A stretch of DNA of 64,000 nucleotides from Flectonema sp. DT1601. Its lineage: Eukaryota; Euglenozoa; Diplonemea; Diplonemida; Diplonemidae. The notes under the pieces are model-generated. The model was not told the DNA's origin and made no database searches. It worked only from the letters and a program-made list of their open reading frames with translations. Both the position numbers and the translations under genes were made by a program. Each line of letters opens with the position of its first letter. The first letter of the stretch is position 1. This document shows, piece by piece, positions 21,801-34,812 of this stretch. Where the stretch lies: NCBI GenBank assembly GCA_964019425.1, contig OZ025790.1, positions 620,001 through 684,000 of the forward strand. The letters are read 5' to 3'.

Positions 21801-23333
21801 TTAGTAATTTCTAAAAGCACACCCACCATTGGGTCCTTGGTACTCACAAATTGATTGGCAGAATTGCCCACCACAGTCGTTACTCCATCTTTCAAATGGA
21901 AATTTCGGGAGTCGATGTTCCCATTTACCATCTGCAATAAGTTGATTTATGTCTGGAACTGAATCTGAGATTGTGAAGTTAACAATAGTTCCGAAGACTT
22001 GCACGACGGGAACACCAAGTTCTGAATAACCAGATCCTCTCATTGTAAATATACTCAGAGGTAAGTGTGTTGAATTAACACCGACAACGTGTTCAGATAA
22101 TTGTCTCTTCAGAGGAACATGAAGAGGGTAGTTCATCGTGACACCAATTTGAGCATCTAACTGAATATCAGCGACTACTGGAAGTGTATTATCATCACCC
22201 TGCTCAACGATTAACATAAACTTTTGTAACCTACTCGTGTATTCATTCGTAAATCCCCAAGTCTGAAGGATTGTTCCGCTTTCAAGTGAGTTCAGAGAAG
22301 CTGCCATGTTAGCAGCCGACTCTGCACCGCTCAGACAGATTTTTGCTGCACACCAATTGTACGCAATTTCAAACTGTTCAGTCTCTGTGTAGTTACCCCA
22401 AGTTGGTTGAAGTGTAATAGATGTGATTAGATTCGCTCTATCAGAACTATAAACTTTCGATAGTTTCACAATCACATCTTGAAGACGAGCCTCATCTGAA
22501 TTAATAGTCGCATTCAAGACAGTCTCTACTTCGTTGACGTTAAGATATTGTTTTAGGAGAGTTGTGAAGGTCTGCATGTGGTCACTGTCAACAACCCAAT
22601 CCACGAAATTTACTTTCCCCTGTTCTGTGAAAAGTGGAATAGTCGGAGATGGAGGGAAGGCGATGTACCACGAAGAGCAGTTCCCGTCACCAACAGAGGG
22701 GTAGAAACTAAAACTAAGATCTCTGTCTTCTAATCTTCGGTCGTATGACACCCAATAAGGTCCGTAATGAGCACCTGGCTTATGATCCCACCAAATAGTA
22801 CTAAAGTTTCTACCACTTGGTTGTTTGTCAGGGAAGACTGTTCCATTTTTAAGAGATTCAGTGATGTCGCTATAGAAGCCGTGATACCACTTTGGGATCA
22901 CATTTAATAATGGTGTTGTTGGATTACTGAGATATGTTTGATAACGATTATTAAATCTTTTAAAGATTGAAGTCAGTTGTGTTGTTCTAATCAACTGCCA
23001 AGGTTTTAATGGAAGAGGGAGTGAAGACATCATATTTAGTAACACATCAGTCACTGAGAGAATGGATTTTAAAATAGCTGCTTGCTTCTCATTAGGAAGA
23101 GGTCCCTGACCGACACCATCAGACGGAAAGTATTCTGCGATTGCTGCTAACTCGTCTCGGCTGTAATGGAACTGCGCGTTGTGTCTGTCGTCAATTAATT
23201 GTTCTCTCCACAGGGCTGCTATGTTGACATCTCCGCACATTAGTTCTTGAACTCTTCCTGTTGCATTAGTACACGTCGGTATTTGTTGTGCAACACAACC
23301 AACACAAAAACTCATCCAAAGTGACTTCCACAT
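21801..23333 (-). CDS. Secreted or lysosomal glycoprotein of unknown family
   Basis: 510 residues, one exon. Begins with a signal peptide (MWKSLWMSFCVGCVAQQ). Several N-x-S/T sites (for example NGT, NFS, NCS, NAT, NYT, NST, NFT) and scattered Cys pairs, including four in the last 25 residues (CGGQFCQSICEYQG), indicate a disulphide-bonded secretory protein. There is no C-terminal membrane anchor. Aromatic-rich blocks such as WWDHKPGAHYGPYWVSYDRR are distinctive, but I cannot assign a family. A hydrolase of the endolysosomal system is possible. It is preceded by a CAG 14 bases upstream of the ATG. Confidence 0.7.
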   Translation of the reverse strand: MWKSLWMSFCVGCVAQQIPTCTNATGRVQELMCGDVNIAALWREQLIDDRHNAQFHYSRDELAAIAEYFPSDGVGQGPLPNEKQAAILKSILSVTDVLLNMMSSLPLPLKPWQLIRTTQLTSIFKRFNNRYQTYLSNPTTPLLNVIPKWYHGFYSDITESLKNGTVFPDKQPSGRNFSTIWWDHKPGAHYGPYWVSYDRRLEDRDLSFSFYPSVGDGNCSSWYIAFPPSPTIPLFTEQGKVNFVDWVVDSDHMQTFTTLLKQYLNVNEVETVLNATINSDEARLQDVIVKLSKVYSSDRANLITSITLQPTWGNYTETEQFEIAYNWCAAKICLSGAESAANMAASLNSLESGTILQTWGFTNEYTSRLQKFMLIVEQGDDNTLPVVADIQLDAQIGVTMNYPLHVPLKRQLSEHVVGVNSTHLPLSIFTMRGSGYSELGVPVVQVFGTIVNFTISDSVPDINQLIADGKWEHRLPKFPFERWSNDCGGQFCQSICEYQGPNGGCAFRNY

Positions 23334-23347
23334 GATAATGTGTTTAT

Positions 23348-23372
23348 CTGATTAAAGTTATTTTACTAAAGA
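23348..23372 (-). promoter_or_regulatory. Predicted trans-splice acceptor of the secreted glycoprotein gene
   Basis: Minus strand reads AAAATAACTTTAATCAG, 14 bases before the ATG at 23333; the pyrimidine tract is weak. Confidence 0.35.
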
Positions 23373-23462
23373 AATTCTTTTATAAAAGTTTCTCACAATT
23401 AATGAGATCTCTCGTTTAGGAGAACATGAGTCTTCAGACCACTACCGTCACTGTCCTCACAG

Positions 23463-24560
23463 CTAAGTTAATCCCTTTACTTTGGAGTAAAGGAAATCAA
23501 CTTTGTCACGATGAGCTATTCTCTCACATCCATCCATAAAATATGGACCAACAGACTTAACATCACAAAGTCCAGATAGGTTAACGCTGACAGACGTGCA
23601 ACCACAGAGAAAAAACCTTCCAACTGACTGGACGCTACTGAAGGATGACAAGTCCAACGACTCAACACCAGTGCAACCACAGAGAAAGTAATCATTTATA
23701 TTTGTGATATTCTTAAGACTAGACAAGTCCATTGAAGTGACAGACGTACATCCGCTTATAAAGTTTTTACTTATGGACTTCAGACCCTCAAGGTCGGGTA
23801 AAATAAGATTCTCAACAGAACCACAACCAGAAATGAAATAACTTCCAATCGACGAGATCTTCTCCAAAGGTGACAAGTCTAGCTCGACAATAGAAACACA
23901 ATTACAAAGAAAGTAGTTTCCAATGGATGTGACGTTCCTTAAACCTGAAAGATTCAACGTCGATAAAGAATAACAATTCTCAACAAACGAATCCCCAACA
24001 ACAGTGACGCTACTGAAGACTGACAGATTTAGTGAAATGAGTGATTTCTGTTTGTATAAAAATGAATTTCCTATTTCAGTAATAAACTTAAGACCCGTCA
24101 AATCCAACTCTGACGCTATCGACAATGATAAGAACGCATCAGAAACTGAAGTAATTGAGGTGCTGGGGTTACAAAATTCTATTTTGTGAAGAGTCTGCCA
24201 ATCAGAAATAACAACACAACCCTCCACCGCAAACGACGGAGTATCAAAACGGAATACTCTTTCAGGATTTGTGTGAAATAGATTAAGAACTTTAAGTCTT
24301 TTATTTACATCAGTAAACCATTCCCTATCAAATAACTTCATCATACTAACAACAACTTGTGACTCAGACTCCACACCCAACGATAGTAACGTAGCTGATG
24401 ATGAAAGGACTTCTCCCGCAAATGAGATTTCAATAAAATCGACGTCAATATTCCACTCATCAGCTGCTGCCTGAGCTGCATCCTTCACAGTAGAGGTAGT
24501 GGTCATTATAAAAAGTATATCAGAAAATCCAAACTCAGAACATGTCATAAATAAATTCAT
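23463..24560 (-). CDS. Ubiquitin-like domain plus leucine-rich repeat protein
   Basis: About 365 residues from the ATG at 24560; the frame is open to 24605 only with a non-ATG codon. Residues 1-75 follow the ubiquitin-like pattern: beta strands, a helix (TVKDAAQAAADEWNI), then FAGEVLSSSATLLSLGV, which parallels the ubiquitin AGKQLEDGRTLSDYNI region. Residues about 125-350 contain repeats of about 24 residues with a recurrent block of the form I-G-x-x-F-L-x-x-C-x-S-V-x-x-L-D-L-S, similar to BspA-like LRRs common in free-living protists. No membrane segment or signal. A CAAAG follows a pyrimidine-rich stretch just upstream. It sits next to another UBL-repeat gene with a different repeat type. 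Confidence 0.75.
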   Translation of the reverse strand: MNLFMTCSEFGFSDILFIMTTTSTVKDAAQAAADEWNIDVDFIEISFAGEVLSSSATLLSLGVESESQVVVSMMKLFDREWFTDVNKRLKVLNLFHTNPERVFRFDTPSFAVEGCVVISDWQTLHKIEFCNPSTSITSVSDAFLSLSIASELDLTGLKFITEIGNSFLYKQKSLISLNLSVFSSVTVVGDSFVENCYSLSTLNLSGLRNVTSIGNYFLCNCVSIVELDLSPLEKISSIGSYFISGCGSVENLILPDLEGLKSISKNFISGCTSVTSMDLSSLKNITNINDYFLCGCTGVESLDLSSFSSVQSVGRFFLCGCTSVSVNLSGLCDVKSVGPYFMDGCERIAHRDKVDFLYSKVKGLT

Positions 24561-24667
24561 ATTCGTTGTGGCTGACTTTGATAAAATGAAAAGAGAAGTA
24601 AACAAATCAAACCAACCAAGAGTTGTAAAGGAACATCAATAAGAGTTTCACTAACTTTGTGTAATAT

Positions 24668-26338
24668 TTAACACTTCTTTCGAATATCAGGTTTGTGAAC
24701 GCTGCTACCTTTTGTTTTCTTAGCGATTCGAAGAATGCTATAAATCTCCTTGTCAGAGGCAACTGATAAAGGAGTTTTATACGATTTATCCCTGACTTCA
24801 GGATCAGCATCGTGTTTAAGCAGATGTAATATAATGTCCTTCTTACCCATGGCGGATGCGTAAAGTATTGGAGTTCTGCCATCGATGTCGCAGATGTTTG
24901 GATTAGCTCCAACAGATGTCAACATCTCAATTATTTTTAATGAACCGGATCGACAAGCAGCAGATAGCGGAGTGCTTCCACGATCATCTTCGGTGTTAAT
25001 TAAATCATTAAAATCCGAAAACGACATCATTTCTTCCAAACACTCTTCAGTTTCCTTCGAAGGGTTTCCCTCACAGAGAACGTGAAGAGCTGTCTTTCCG
25101 AAATTGTTTTGAATTTTATAATCACATTTGTGTTTTAATAGTGGTCGTAAGAAATGAAACCTCGCTGTCTTACATGCGATATGAAAGGCGGTGTTTCCTT
25201 CTTTAGTAACACAATTAATATTAGGTTGGTATTGTAGTATTGTATTAAACATTAACAGGTCTTCTTTATCACAAGATTCGTGAAGTATTGTTTTTCCATT
25301 TTTGTCTGAGAGATTGACGTCAGCATTAGCTTCCAGTAAGAGTCTCATGACTTCCATTTGATTTCCTTCTGCAGCTGAGATTAGAGGAAACCTTCCTGAG
25401 CAATCTTTTATATTCACAGCAGCTTTGTGAGATAATAATAATTTTACTACTTCTACTCTTCCCCAACTACTGGCGACATTTAATGGTGTCCTTCTAGAAC
25501 GATCCCTTTCATCAACATGACTGTAGGATAGTAAACAAGATACAATATCAAACAGTCCTCTTGCACAAGCAGTTGTTAATGGAATATGACCATTCTTGCA
25601 TTGAATTGTTGGATCAGCTTTGTGTTTCAGTAGATGTGATGCGACTTCTGAATGACCACAAAGACAAGCCACTGCGAGTGGAGTGAAGCTGATTTCATCC
25701 TCAGCATTCAAATCACACTTTGCAGCAACAAGAAGTTCAACAATTTCCAAATGTCCTCCATGAGCTGCTGCATGAAGAGGAGTTCGATAAGTAACAGAAT
25801 CTTTATATTGAGAAATCGTATTATGACATCTCAGTAGTTCTTCAACACAACGAGTGTGTCCTTGAGAAGAGGCTGCTAATAATCCCTTTCCGAGATCTAT
25901 TTCTAATTGATCTCCTTGAGATGATTTATAGCACGCAATCAGATCATTTAAAACATTAATATTCCCATTGTTGCATGCTACTTGAATGGCCAGCGTACCC
26001 GCAGGTTCGATTCCCGCATCGTTGTATATTCCTACTAGGTTTCCCCCATTTCGTACTTCGTTTAGTAGGTTTTCAATAGTGGCATTTTCATCACCCAGTC
26101 TCTCGAGGGCTGATCTTTTCTTTGATCTGATCATTTCCATCTCATCGTGAGATGCAATTCCGAGTTCCATTACTTTTGTGTCTTTACTTAGTATGTTTCC
26201 TTCATAGACAAGATCGAAGTCATCAGGACAAGTTTCTGTTTCTTCAGCAACTTTCTCTTTGAGGTCAGTAATTGAATCCCTCACATCAACAGGTACGTTG
26301 TATTGATTATCAGTAACACTTTTAACTACCAAATACAT
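24668..26338 (-). CDS. Ubiquitin-like domain plus ankyrin-repeat protein
   Basis: About 556 residues from the ATG at 26338. Residues 1-70 form a ubiquitin-like domain (MYLVVKSVTDNQYNVPVDVR, then ITDLKEKVAEE and YEGNILSKDTKVMELGI). After a short helical linker, about 12 ankyrin repeats run from roughly residue 115 to 535, with the typical TPLHAAAHGGHLEIVELLV pattern and D-x-x-G-x-T-P-L variants. The tail is basic and ends KKC. Ankyrin repeats bind proteins, and UBL domains often dock to the proteasome or act in ubiquitin pathways; the specific partner is unknown. The shared UBL start with the downstream gene suggests that the pair arose by duplication and repeat exchange. Confidence 0.8.
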   Translation of the reverse strand: MYLVVKSVTDNQYNVPVDVRDSITDLKEKVAEETETCPDDFDLVYEGNILSKDTKVMELGIASHDEMEMIRSKKRSALERLGDENATIENLLNEVRNGGNLVGIYNDAGIEPAGTLAIQVACNNGNINVLNDLIACYKSSQGDQLEIDLGKGLLAASSQGHTRCVEELLRCHNTISQYKDSVTYRTPLHAAAHGGHLEIVELLVAAKCDLNAEDEISFTPLAVACLCGHSEVASHLLKHKADPTIQCKNGHIPLTTACARGLFDIVSCLLSYSHVDERDRSRRTPLNVASSWGRVEVVKLLLSHKAAVNIKDCSGRFPLISAAEGNQMEVMRLLLEANADVNLSDKNGKTILHESCDKEDLLMFNTILQYQPNINCVTKEGNTAFHIACKTARFHFLRPLLKHKCDYKIQNNFGKTALHVLCEGNPSKETEECLEEMMSFSDFNDLINTEDDRGSTPLSAACRSGSLKIIEMLTSVGANPNICDIDGRTPILYASAMGKKDIILHLLKHDADPEVRDKSYKTPLSVASDKEIYSILRIAKKTKGSSVHKPDIRKKC

Positions 26339-26480
26339 CACTTTGAGGACTGTGGAGAATATGTTTATGTGAATGGTTGCTGACGAAGGTATGGTTGTGA
26401 ATAACAACCTAAAAATAATAACTTACAAAAAAAAAAAAAAAAAAGGTGTGTTGTGTAAATGTGACTGAAGTAAAACAGAT

Positions 26481-28694
26481 TCAGGGTGTTAATATTTTTA
26501 ATTTTTTTTGATTTCGCATCACAAACTTCGCAACCCAATCAAACACAGCGGGAGGGTCATCAATTCGATTTGGTTGAAATAGTTTATAAGAATGAAGAAC
26601 ATCATTTAATACCCAAGCATCAGTAATCGTATTAGTGAAGTACGACAGAAACGTTAATGGAGATGACGATGCACACTGGTTTAATAACACCAATGCCAGT
26701 TTTTCAACATTACTGACGTGTTCCTTACGAGCAGAGTGAACCATGTTCCTAACCATATCCGGGGGAAGGTTCATTTTACGATACGGAGGTCGGGGGGGTG
26801 GACTCCCTCCACGATTTCTTGCTGAAAAATAAGCCTCTAACCTTGCCCCATGAAGACGTGATTGTGTCAACAGTGCTGAAGAGATGAATTTATTTCTCAG
26901 TTTAGGACACACACGAGCAGCCTTTGCTGTTGCAGGAATTCCCCAATGAGCCAGATTGACATTCCCTGCCCCTCCGAATGGAGGAGCTGGGAATGTGCAG
27001 TTCTGTTTTTGAAGGTTCTGTTTAACGAGGACGTCATCTCTACCGAGAAGACCAGATGGAATCCTTAGAAGTTGTTCTTCTCGACGGTGTTGTTGTTTAA
27101 TTATCTTATCCTCAACTTGAATCCAAGCTCTTTTCACCCAGGCTTTTCTAACTGTGTGAGAGAATAACCAACACCTTACTAGTCTTTGACAATTTCTTAC
27201 CATTCTATGAAAACAAACTAATGTTACTTTAATTGGTTGTACATCAGTCCATGCGAGTAACAGGTAAGTAATGAATCTAACTGCTCCTCTCTTAACACAC
27301 AGAGTTCCGTATAATTTCATAACAATACGAAGACATCCCCATCGAAGACGTGTTTTAATTTTATTAGCAGCAACTTCAGCAGGTGCTGTAACAACACGTT
27401 GTTTGTTTCTGAAAAGACTCATTCCCCCCGTCAGTAGAGTTAATGCTTTTGCGGTATTCCAACCTGACGACGTTACTACTGGGGATTCTGGGATTTTCCT
27501 CTGAGATTGTAACATTGCTGTACAAGAGTAAATAGTTTTTATGATGACCAACCAATCAGATATTCGCTTTGCTTCAACAAATCGACGTATTTCAGATCGC
27601 CTGATGACATCTTCACGAGGATTAGACTTCTGAGACTGAAGTACTCGAAGCTTTATAAAATCTTTATCTAAGTTGGCCTTCCTGAGTACAGTTCTTTCTG
27701 CTCTCAACTCTCTCTGTTCAGGTGACAAAAATAGAATCTTCCTCCCTGGATTCACATCGTGTACCTTTGAATTTAATTTATTTGATTTCTTAATACTTTC
27801 TTTGAACTCAACCAATCCTATCCCCTGTCTAAGTTGATTAATTCTTTTAGCTAACGTTCCTCTGTAAATGTTATTAAAAGTAGATCTCTTCCTTGTTGTT
27901 GCTGTGGGTGAGATAGGATAATTTAACTGTGATGTCAAGTCTTTCCATCCAGATCTCAGATCTGTAGAAAGTACATCACATAGACGCTCATTCCTGATTG
28001 AAAAACTCTCGCTCTCTTGTGAGAGTTGACAGATTTCATCAATCGACGAACCTTCATCAGAATTGCAATTATCTTTTATCAGATGACATCGACTGGCATT
28101 TTGTGATGCCACTGCATCGGAGATACACGAAGGATTAGTAGCCTTCAGAGAGTATTGAACTTGAGAGAGTAAATTACCGTCGCTGCCAGGTTGCGGAACG
28201 GAAACTCCGTAGGATGAAAAATTTTGAACAGAAACATTGCTGTTTATGGAGAGATTTAGAGGTTCTTGAACTGGGGATTTTGATACCACAGCTGGAGGTG
28301 AGTAGCTGACTGGAATTCCTTCAGAGCGTCTGATCATATGGTTTGAATCTGTTCGTTTTGATTTTGATCTATTCCTTCCTGCAGTCGATTTATTCGATGG
28401 TTTTTTAGGATAAAACCAATTACTTTTTTTATCACTGACGCTAACAACAGTTTCTCTCACTTTTGCAATGTGAGTACTCTTCTGAATTAATTGATACACA
28501 ACTCTAGCACTTTTCATAGCGTCTTCCATCCTTTTCTTCTTCTCCTGCGGTGGAATGGGGGCTCGGTACAGCCGAGTTCTTTTGGAAGCCTTTGTTGATT
28601 TATATTTCTTTTTTATTTTTTGAATTACATCTATCTCATCCTCATCATCAGTGCTGTCGTCAAGTTTTCTACCGATACTTACATTACGTGACAT
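26481..28694 (-). CDS. Large basic protein of unknown function
   Basis: 737 residues, one exon. Strongly basic at both ends of the N-terminal third (IKKKYKSTKASKRTRLYRAP; RNRSKSKRTDSN). The middle contains Ser-rich linkers. Residues about 395-560 are helical with Trp/Arg-rich stretches (CWLFSHTVRKAWVKRAW) that resemble degenerate IQ-like or calmodulin-binding helices. The C-terminal 80 residues look folded (FLSYFTNTITDAWVLNDVLH). No catalytic motif, signal or membrane segment. A nuclear or flagellar structural protein is conceivable, but I do not recognise it. The ATG at 28694 is the first in frame. Confidence 0.65.
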   Translation of the reverse strand: MSRNVSIGRKLDDSTDDEDEIDVIQKIKKKYKSTKASKRTRLYRAPIPPQEKKKRMEDAMKSARVVYQLIQKSTHIAKVRETVVSVSDKKSNWFYPKKPSNKSTAGRNRSKSKRTDSNHMIRRSEGIPVSYSPPAVVSKSPVQEPLNLSINSNVSVQNFSSYGVSVPQPGSDGNLLSQVQYSLKATNPSCISDAVASQNASRCHLIKDNCNSDEGSSIDEICQLSQESESFSIRNERLCDVLSTDLRSGWKDLTSQLNYPISPTATTRKRSTFNNIYRGTLAKRINQLRQGIGLVEFKESIKKSNKLNSKVHDVNPGRKILFLSPEQRELRAERTVLRKANLDKDFIKLRVLQSQKSNPREDVIRRSEIRRFVEAKRISDWLVIIKTIYSCTAMLQSQRKIPESPVVTSSGWNTAKALTLLTGGMSLFRNKQRVVTAPAEVAANKIKTRLRWGCLRIVMKLYGTLCVKRGAVRFITYLLLAWTDVQPIKVTLVCFHRMVRNCQRLVRCWLFSHTVRKAWVKRAWIQVEDKIIKQQHRREEQLLRIPSGLLGRDDVLVKQNLQKQNCTFPAPPFGGAGNVNLAHWGIPATAKAARVCPKLRNKFISSALLTQSRLHGARLEAYFSARNRGGSPPPRPPYRKMNLPPDMVRNMVHSARKEHVSNVEKLALVLLNQCASSSPLTFLSYFTNTITDAWVLNDVLHSYKLFQPNRIDDPPAVFDWVAKFVMRNQKKLKILTP

Positions 28695-29300
28695 GTGTCC
28701 GGGATAATGAATTAAAGAAACTGTTTTAAAATAACGAAGAAGAATTATTTCACAGAAGACATCACTTCAATTTCATTATTTATCAATAATTATAAAGTCA
28801 ATTTATTACATCAGGCTTTTCCATATCGACTACTGGAGGACATTAGAGTGTTGTGGTAGCCTGCATTAACATAATAAAATACACAAATACGTCTGTGCGA
28901 ACATTACAACACTCCCATCTCCCAACAACAGGAAACAAGAAGAAGATACACAACAAGGAAAACGAGGCACAGCTCAACACACGGAAAACGTCGAAACACT
29001 GAATGCAACACGATCCAGCATTTCGAGAAAAAAAAGGAAGTTTTTTTTTAATTCAGTTTGTGTGTCATATAAACAACATGACACAGCGGAGAGGAAGAAA
29101 CTGCTGTTCTGATTGTCTGGTCGAAAGCTACCAAGCAATTCAGCACAGCATACGAAGCTTACACAGTTAACAACTGGATTGCTACCAGACATATTCGTTG
29201 TCGGGAGAGCGTTTAAAATGGAACAAATAGTGTTTTTTTTTTCTCTTTACTGTTAATTTTTTAATTTTTCTTTTTTTCAGAGAGAGAAAAGCAATACTTT
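28695..29300. other. Intergenic region, no gene seen
   Basis: A 72-residue minus-strand ORF at 28974-29192 has no supporting feature. A T-rich block near 29230-29280 precedes the end of the cathepsin gene. Confidence 0.45.
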
Positions 29301-29303
29301 TTA

Positions 29304-32175
<2,872 letters not shown>

Positions 32176-32345
32176 TTAAAGCTTTCTGGTTCTGAGGGCC
32201 TTCAGAGCCTTGGCAACTTGCTCGCTGCTGCACTCGTTCTCAAAGAAGGTTCCCTGAGCGTCCTGCTCGCACTGGCCAACTGGCTGGGTGCTGCTGGTGG
32301 CGAATCCACTGCAGGTGGTGGAGGTCAGGTAGTCCTTCATCACCA
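32176..32345 (-). pseudogene. Cathepsin L copy 2, 3' fragment
   Basis: The last 50-odd codons of the Cys-rich C-terminal extension ([17 protein letters not shown] to RTRKL and stop). As far as I can compare, the sequence is identical to copy 1 up to the abrupt junction with retroelement DNA near 32345. The junction lies in the shared bases TGGTGATG, a possible microhomology. Beyond the stop codon the two copies differ. Confidence 0.85.
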
Positions 32346-33503
32346 GTTCAGAAAGCATTCCTCGACGTCGTTCCCGATGATCCGCAGCATCGAGTCGGTG
32401 TTCTTCGCTACACATGCCTTCTCCCAATCCCGGTTCGAATCCTTCAAGATCTTCAGGGCGAGCTTCACATCCGGACGTAGGTGCTCCGTGTCGAATTGCC
32501 TGGGTTTCGGCATATGTTGCGTTTTCCCGTCGTATGCCTTCAGTCGTAGGTGGTTGACCATCACCGGTTTATGTGTCGGGATGCCGGTGTCGCTTAGAGT
32601 CTGGGTCCTAGACTCCGCTGTTATGGCCGCCGCAGCCGTGTTGTTCAACAGGACGGCGTCGATTCTTCTTAAACCCAGTCCGCCCGTGCAGGTCGGTTCG
32701 GCGCTGTTCATCGCTACCGCGCAATCGGTCCAAAGTCCTTGGCTCGTCGCTAGTTGAATGCAAGCGGATTCGCGGGTGTCCATGTTGAAATCACCACCGA
32801 TCAACACTGGCACATCCCCCAGCGCTGCCGCTTCCCGGAGAGTCAATTTCAGGAGTTCTTCCGTGTTCGCTTCTGATCGTACATCTCCGTAGAACGAAAT
32901 TGCATGTAGAACCTTGCCTTTTCCGTATGCTACGCCAGCGTGTACGTATCTTCCGGAGTCTTCGAGTACCTTCGGTCCTCTGATCCTTCTAATCGGAGCG
33001 TTGTGTTTCGCGAGGACCGCTACTCCACCCGTGGTCTTGTAAGACCGTTCGTCGATTCTTCTCCTTTCGGAGGGTTTGCTGAAGACCGCCGACCAGCCCT
33101 CTCGTTCGAGTTGTTTGAGCATCTTCTTCTGTTCTGTTTCAGAAAGAAGTGTCTCTTGCACTAGGATGATGTCGGCGTCCAGCGCTATCACCGCTGCGAC
33201 GTTTTTCATCATCGTCGTGGTATTCACCGTTGCCACCGAGAATTCCGAAGGGAGTCTCATTGTTGCGTTGTCGTCCCCAATCCGTCCTGTGTCGGTCCAG
33301 CCGCTTCCTCTTCTTTCTGTGTTGTGGAGGTTCCGAGTCATTGCGATTTCTCCAGAACTGCCGCCAGCAGTAGTTCCAACCTCTCCATTCTCGCTTCCAG
33401 TGAGGATCCGGTTGTGTTTGTGCTTGAGGTGGTTTCGGTGGTGTGTTCGGTGTATCCGATCTTCCAGCGTCCCTCCAGAGCTTCGATCCCTTCTTCTTCC
33501 CAT
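32346..33503 (-). pseudogene. Retrotransposon ORF2 start: AP-type endonuclease domain
   Basis: 385-codon frame from the ATG at 33503. The exonuclease-endonuclease-phosphatase signature is complete: N-terminal VATVNTTTM, metal-binding Glu in ILVQETLL, GGDFNMDTRE, RRIDAVLLNN, and a final THKPVMVNHLRL block with the catalytic His. In L1/ingi-type elements this enzyme nicks target DNA to prime reverse transcription. The frame ends artificially after FLNW, where the cathepsin sequence supplies a TGA. The first 90 codons overlap the ORF1 frame and may be non-coding in this frame. No reverse transcriptase follows, so this copy is not autonomous. Confidence 0.75.
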
Positions 33504-34752
33504 GGAACTTCAGGAAGTCGGTCTTGCAGTATCGCTTCCCGTTGTTCTCCGTCGGATCTTTTCGCGTTTCGGGTGGTGTTGCTACAACGCGTTTCACACC
33601 ATTTTGTTGGGTCACCTTCGTTGTTGGCTTCTGTCCCACTTTCTCAACAAGGCAGAGCTTCCCTCCCACCGCGACGGTGTCGGTCTCCCTCTCGGGGCCC
33701 CTCACAATCATCCAGCGGGTACCGTCTCTCACTCCTTCCCAGGTCTTCCTGACGTCCCATCCCTCCTCAGCTATCAGCTGTTTGACTGCCTCATCGGCAG
33801 TCATCCCCAGCGGTATGCCGCTAACCTTCGCTTCTGGCATTTTCGCTGGGATGCCCAGCTTCCTCCTGAGGTGTTCTCTCCGGATCTCCTCACCCTCATT
33901 CCCAGGCCGTCTTTGTTCTGCACCAGTCCGATGCAGTTCGGGTCCTCCTCGGCTTTCACCAGAGCATCGTCCAGTTTTTCTTCGCCCGGGAGCCAGATGA
34001 TAGCTCTGTTTTCGTTCCTGGATTTCTCCATCACGAAAACCCCGGCTTTTCCGGATGTCCGAAGGAAGGCCTCCACTTCTTCCTCTCTAACCCTTACTAC
34101 GGCCGAAGCTTCTTCTGGGTTTATCCTGGGTAAATACCCGTCCACGAAACCCTTCATTTCCCTCAGGCAGGTTGTGACCCTCTTCGGGTTTCGCTGGAAT
34201 CGTTTCCAGTCCTCCGCCGAGCATCTCTTCTTGGTCGCCCTCACGACCAATTCGGTCGTGGGAGCGACGCCTCCCGATCCAGCAATGCCCTTCATCTGGG
34301 CCTCCTTTCCTAGATCCGTGACTTCCTACGATGTCGACGTGTTTCGAGAATTCGAGGGTCACTCCGTTCATCTCTATTTTGTGTCCGTTCTCTTCCCGGT
34401 TGGAGAACCAGTTGCATTTGTGAGGTGCCAGCTGTTGTCCCGTCACTGTGCAGTATTCGGCTACGATGTCGACACCCTTCTGTAGGTCTTCTCTGGCTCC
34501 CACCAGCGTCAGATCGTAGAGATGGGTCTTCCTCTGAGGAGGATTCGGATCCTCCCTTCGCCCTTTTTTTGGTAGAAGGTGAGGGCTTTGGCCCGTCTCC
34601 GTTGAGAGCGTGTGCTCTCCGGTTCCGTTCCTTGCGCGGTGTTGCTGGGTCTCCGTTGGGGACCTTCCATCCTTCTCGCCTGGCGGGGTCCGGCGGTTTG
34701 TTGGTGTTTGGTGGTGTTGACGGTGCTGGTGGTGCTGTCGGTGCCTCTGCAT
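33139..34752 (-). pseudogene. Retrotransposon ORF1-like region, frame-broken
   Basis: Coding-like pieces lie in different frames. 34295-33801 holds a charged block (EDWKRFQRNPKRV, EEVEAFLRTSGKAGVFVME, EEKLDDALVKAEEDP). 33840-33139 holds an RRM-like block (VSGIPLGMTADEAVKQLI, then GTRWMIVRGPE and GKLCLVEKV). They look like one protein split by an indel near 33880. RRM-like and zinc-knuckle domains are typical of ORF1 RNA chaperones in non-LTR elements. The overlap of this frame with the endonuclease frame for about 360 bases could reflect frameshifting between ORF1 and ORF2 in the parent element, or decay. Confidence 0.55.
34318..34518 (-). pseudogene. Reverse transcriptase palm/thumb fragment embedded in ORF1 region
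   Basis: About 66 codons starting Y-DLTLVGARED, which resembles the stretch just after an RT YADD active site (the two residues between Y and D are missing). Next come GVDIVAEYCTVTGQQLAPHK and NGVTLEFSKHV, as in RT thumb regions. It lies between ORF1-like segments where no RT belongs, so it looks like an inserted patch. GATCT occurs near both borders. Confidence 0.5.
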
Positions 34753-34812
34753 CTTTCGGTCTATCGTTTCCGGTGTCCAGGAGCGCCCCGAGGAGGCAAA
34801 TGCACAGCTCCC

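Larger units (their letters stand above)
32346..34812 (-). mobile_element. Non-LTR retrotransposon, 5' half (element B), truncated after the endonuclease
   Basis: On the minus strand this segment begins directly after a copy of the cathepsin target site (34831-34813). It carries a Pro/Ser/Lys-rich ORF1 start, two broken ORF1-like blocks and an intact-looking AP-endonuclease (EEP) domain. It stops inside the region that would join the endonuclease to reverse transcriptase, where cathepsin copy 2 sequence resumes. A separate RT fragment is embedded near 34318-34518. The order (5' half downstream of another element's 3' half) shows that it is a second element, not a continuation. Composition is GC-richer than the host genes nearby. 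Confidence 0.75.

Noticed and set aside
25985-26015. ggttcgattcccgc resembling a tRNA T-loop/B box
   Set aside because: Lies inside the ankyrin gene frame; no matching anticodon arm or acceptor stem could be paired around it.
33076-34485. 469-codon plus-strand ORF over the retroelement
   Set aside because: Opposite to the endonuclease frame, no recognisable motif, Ser/Pro/Phe-rich as expected for an antisense shadow.
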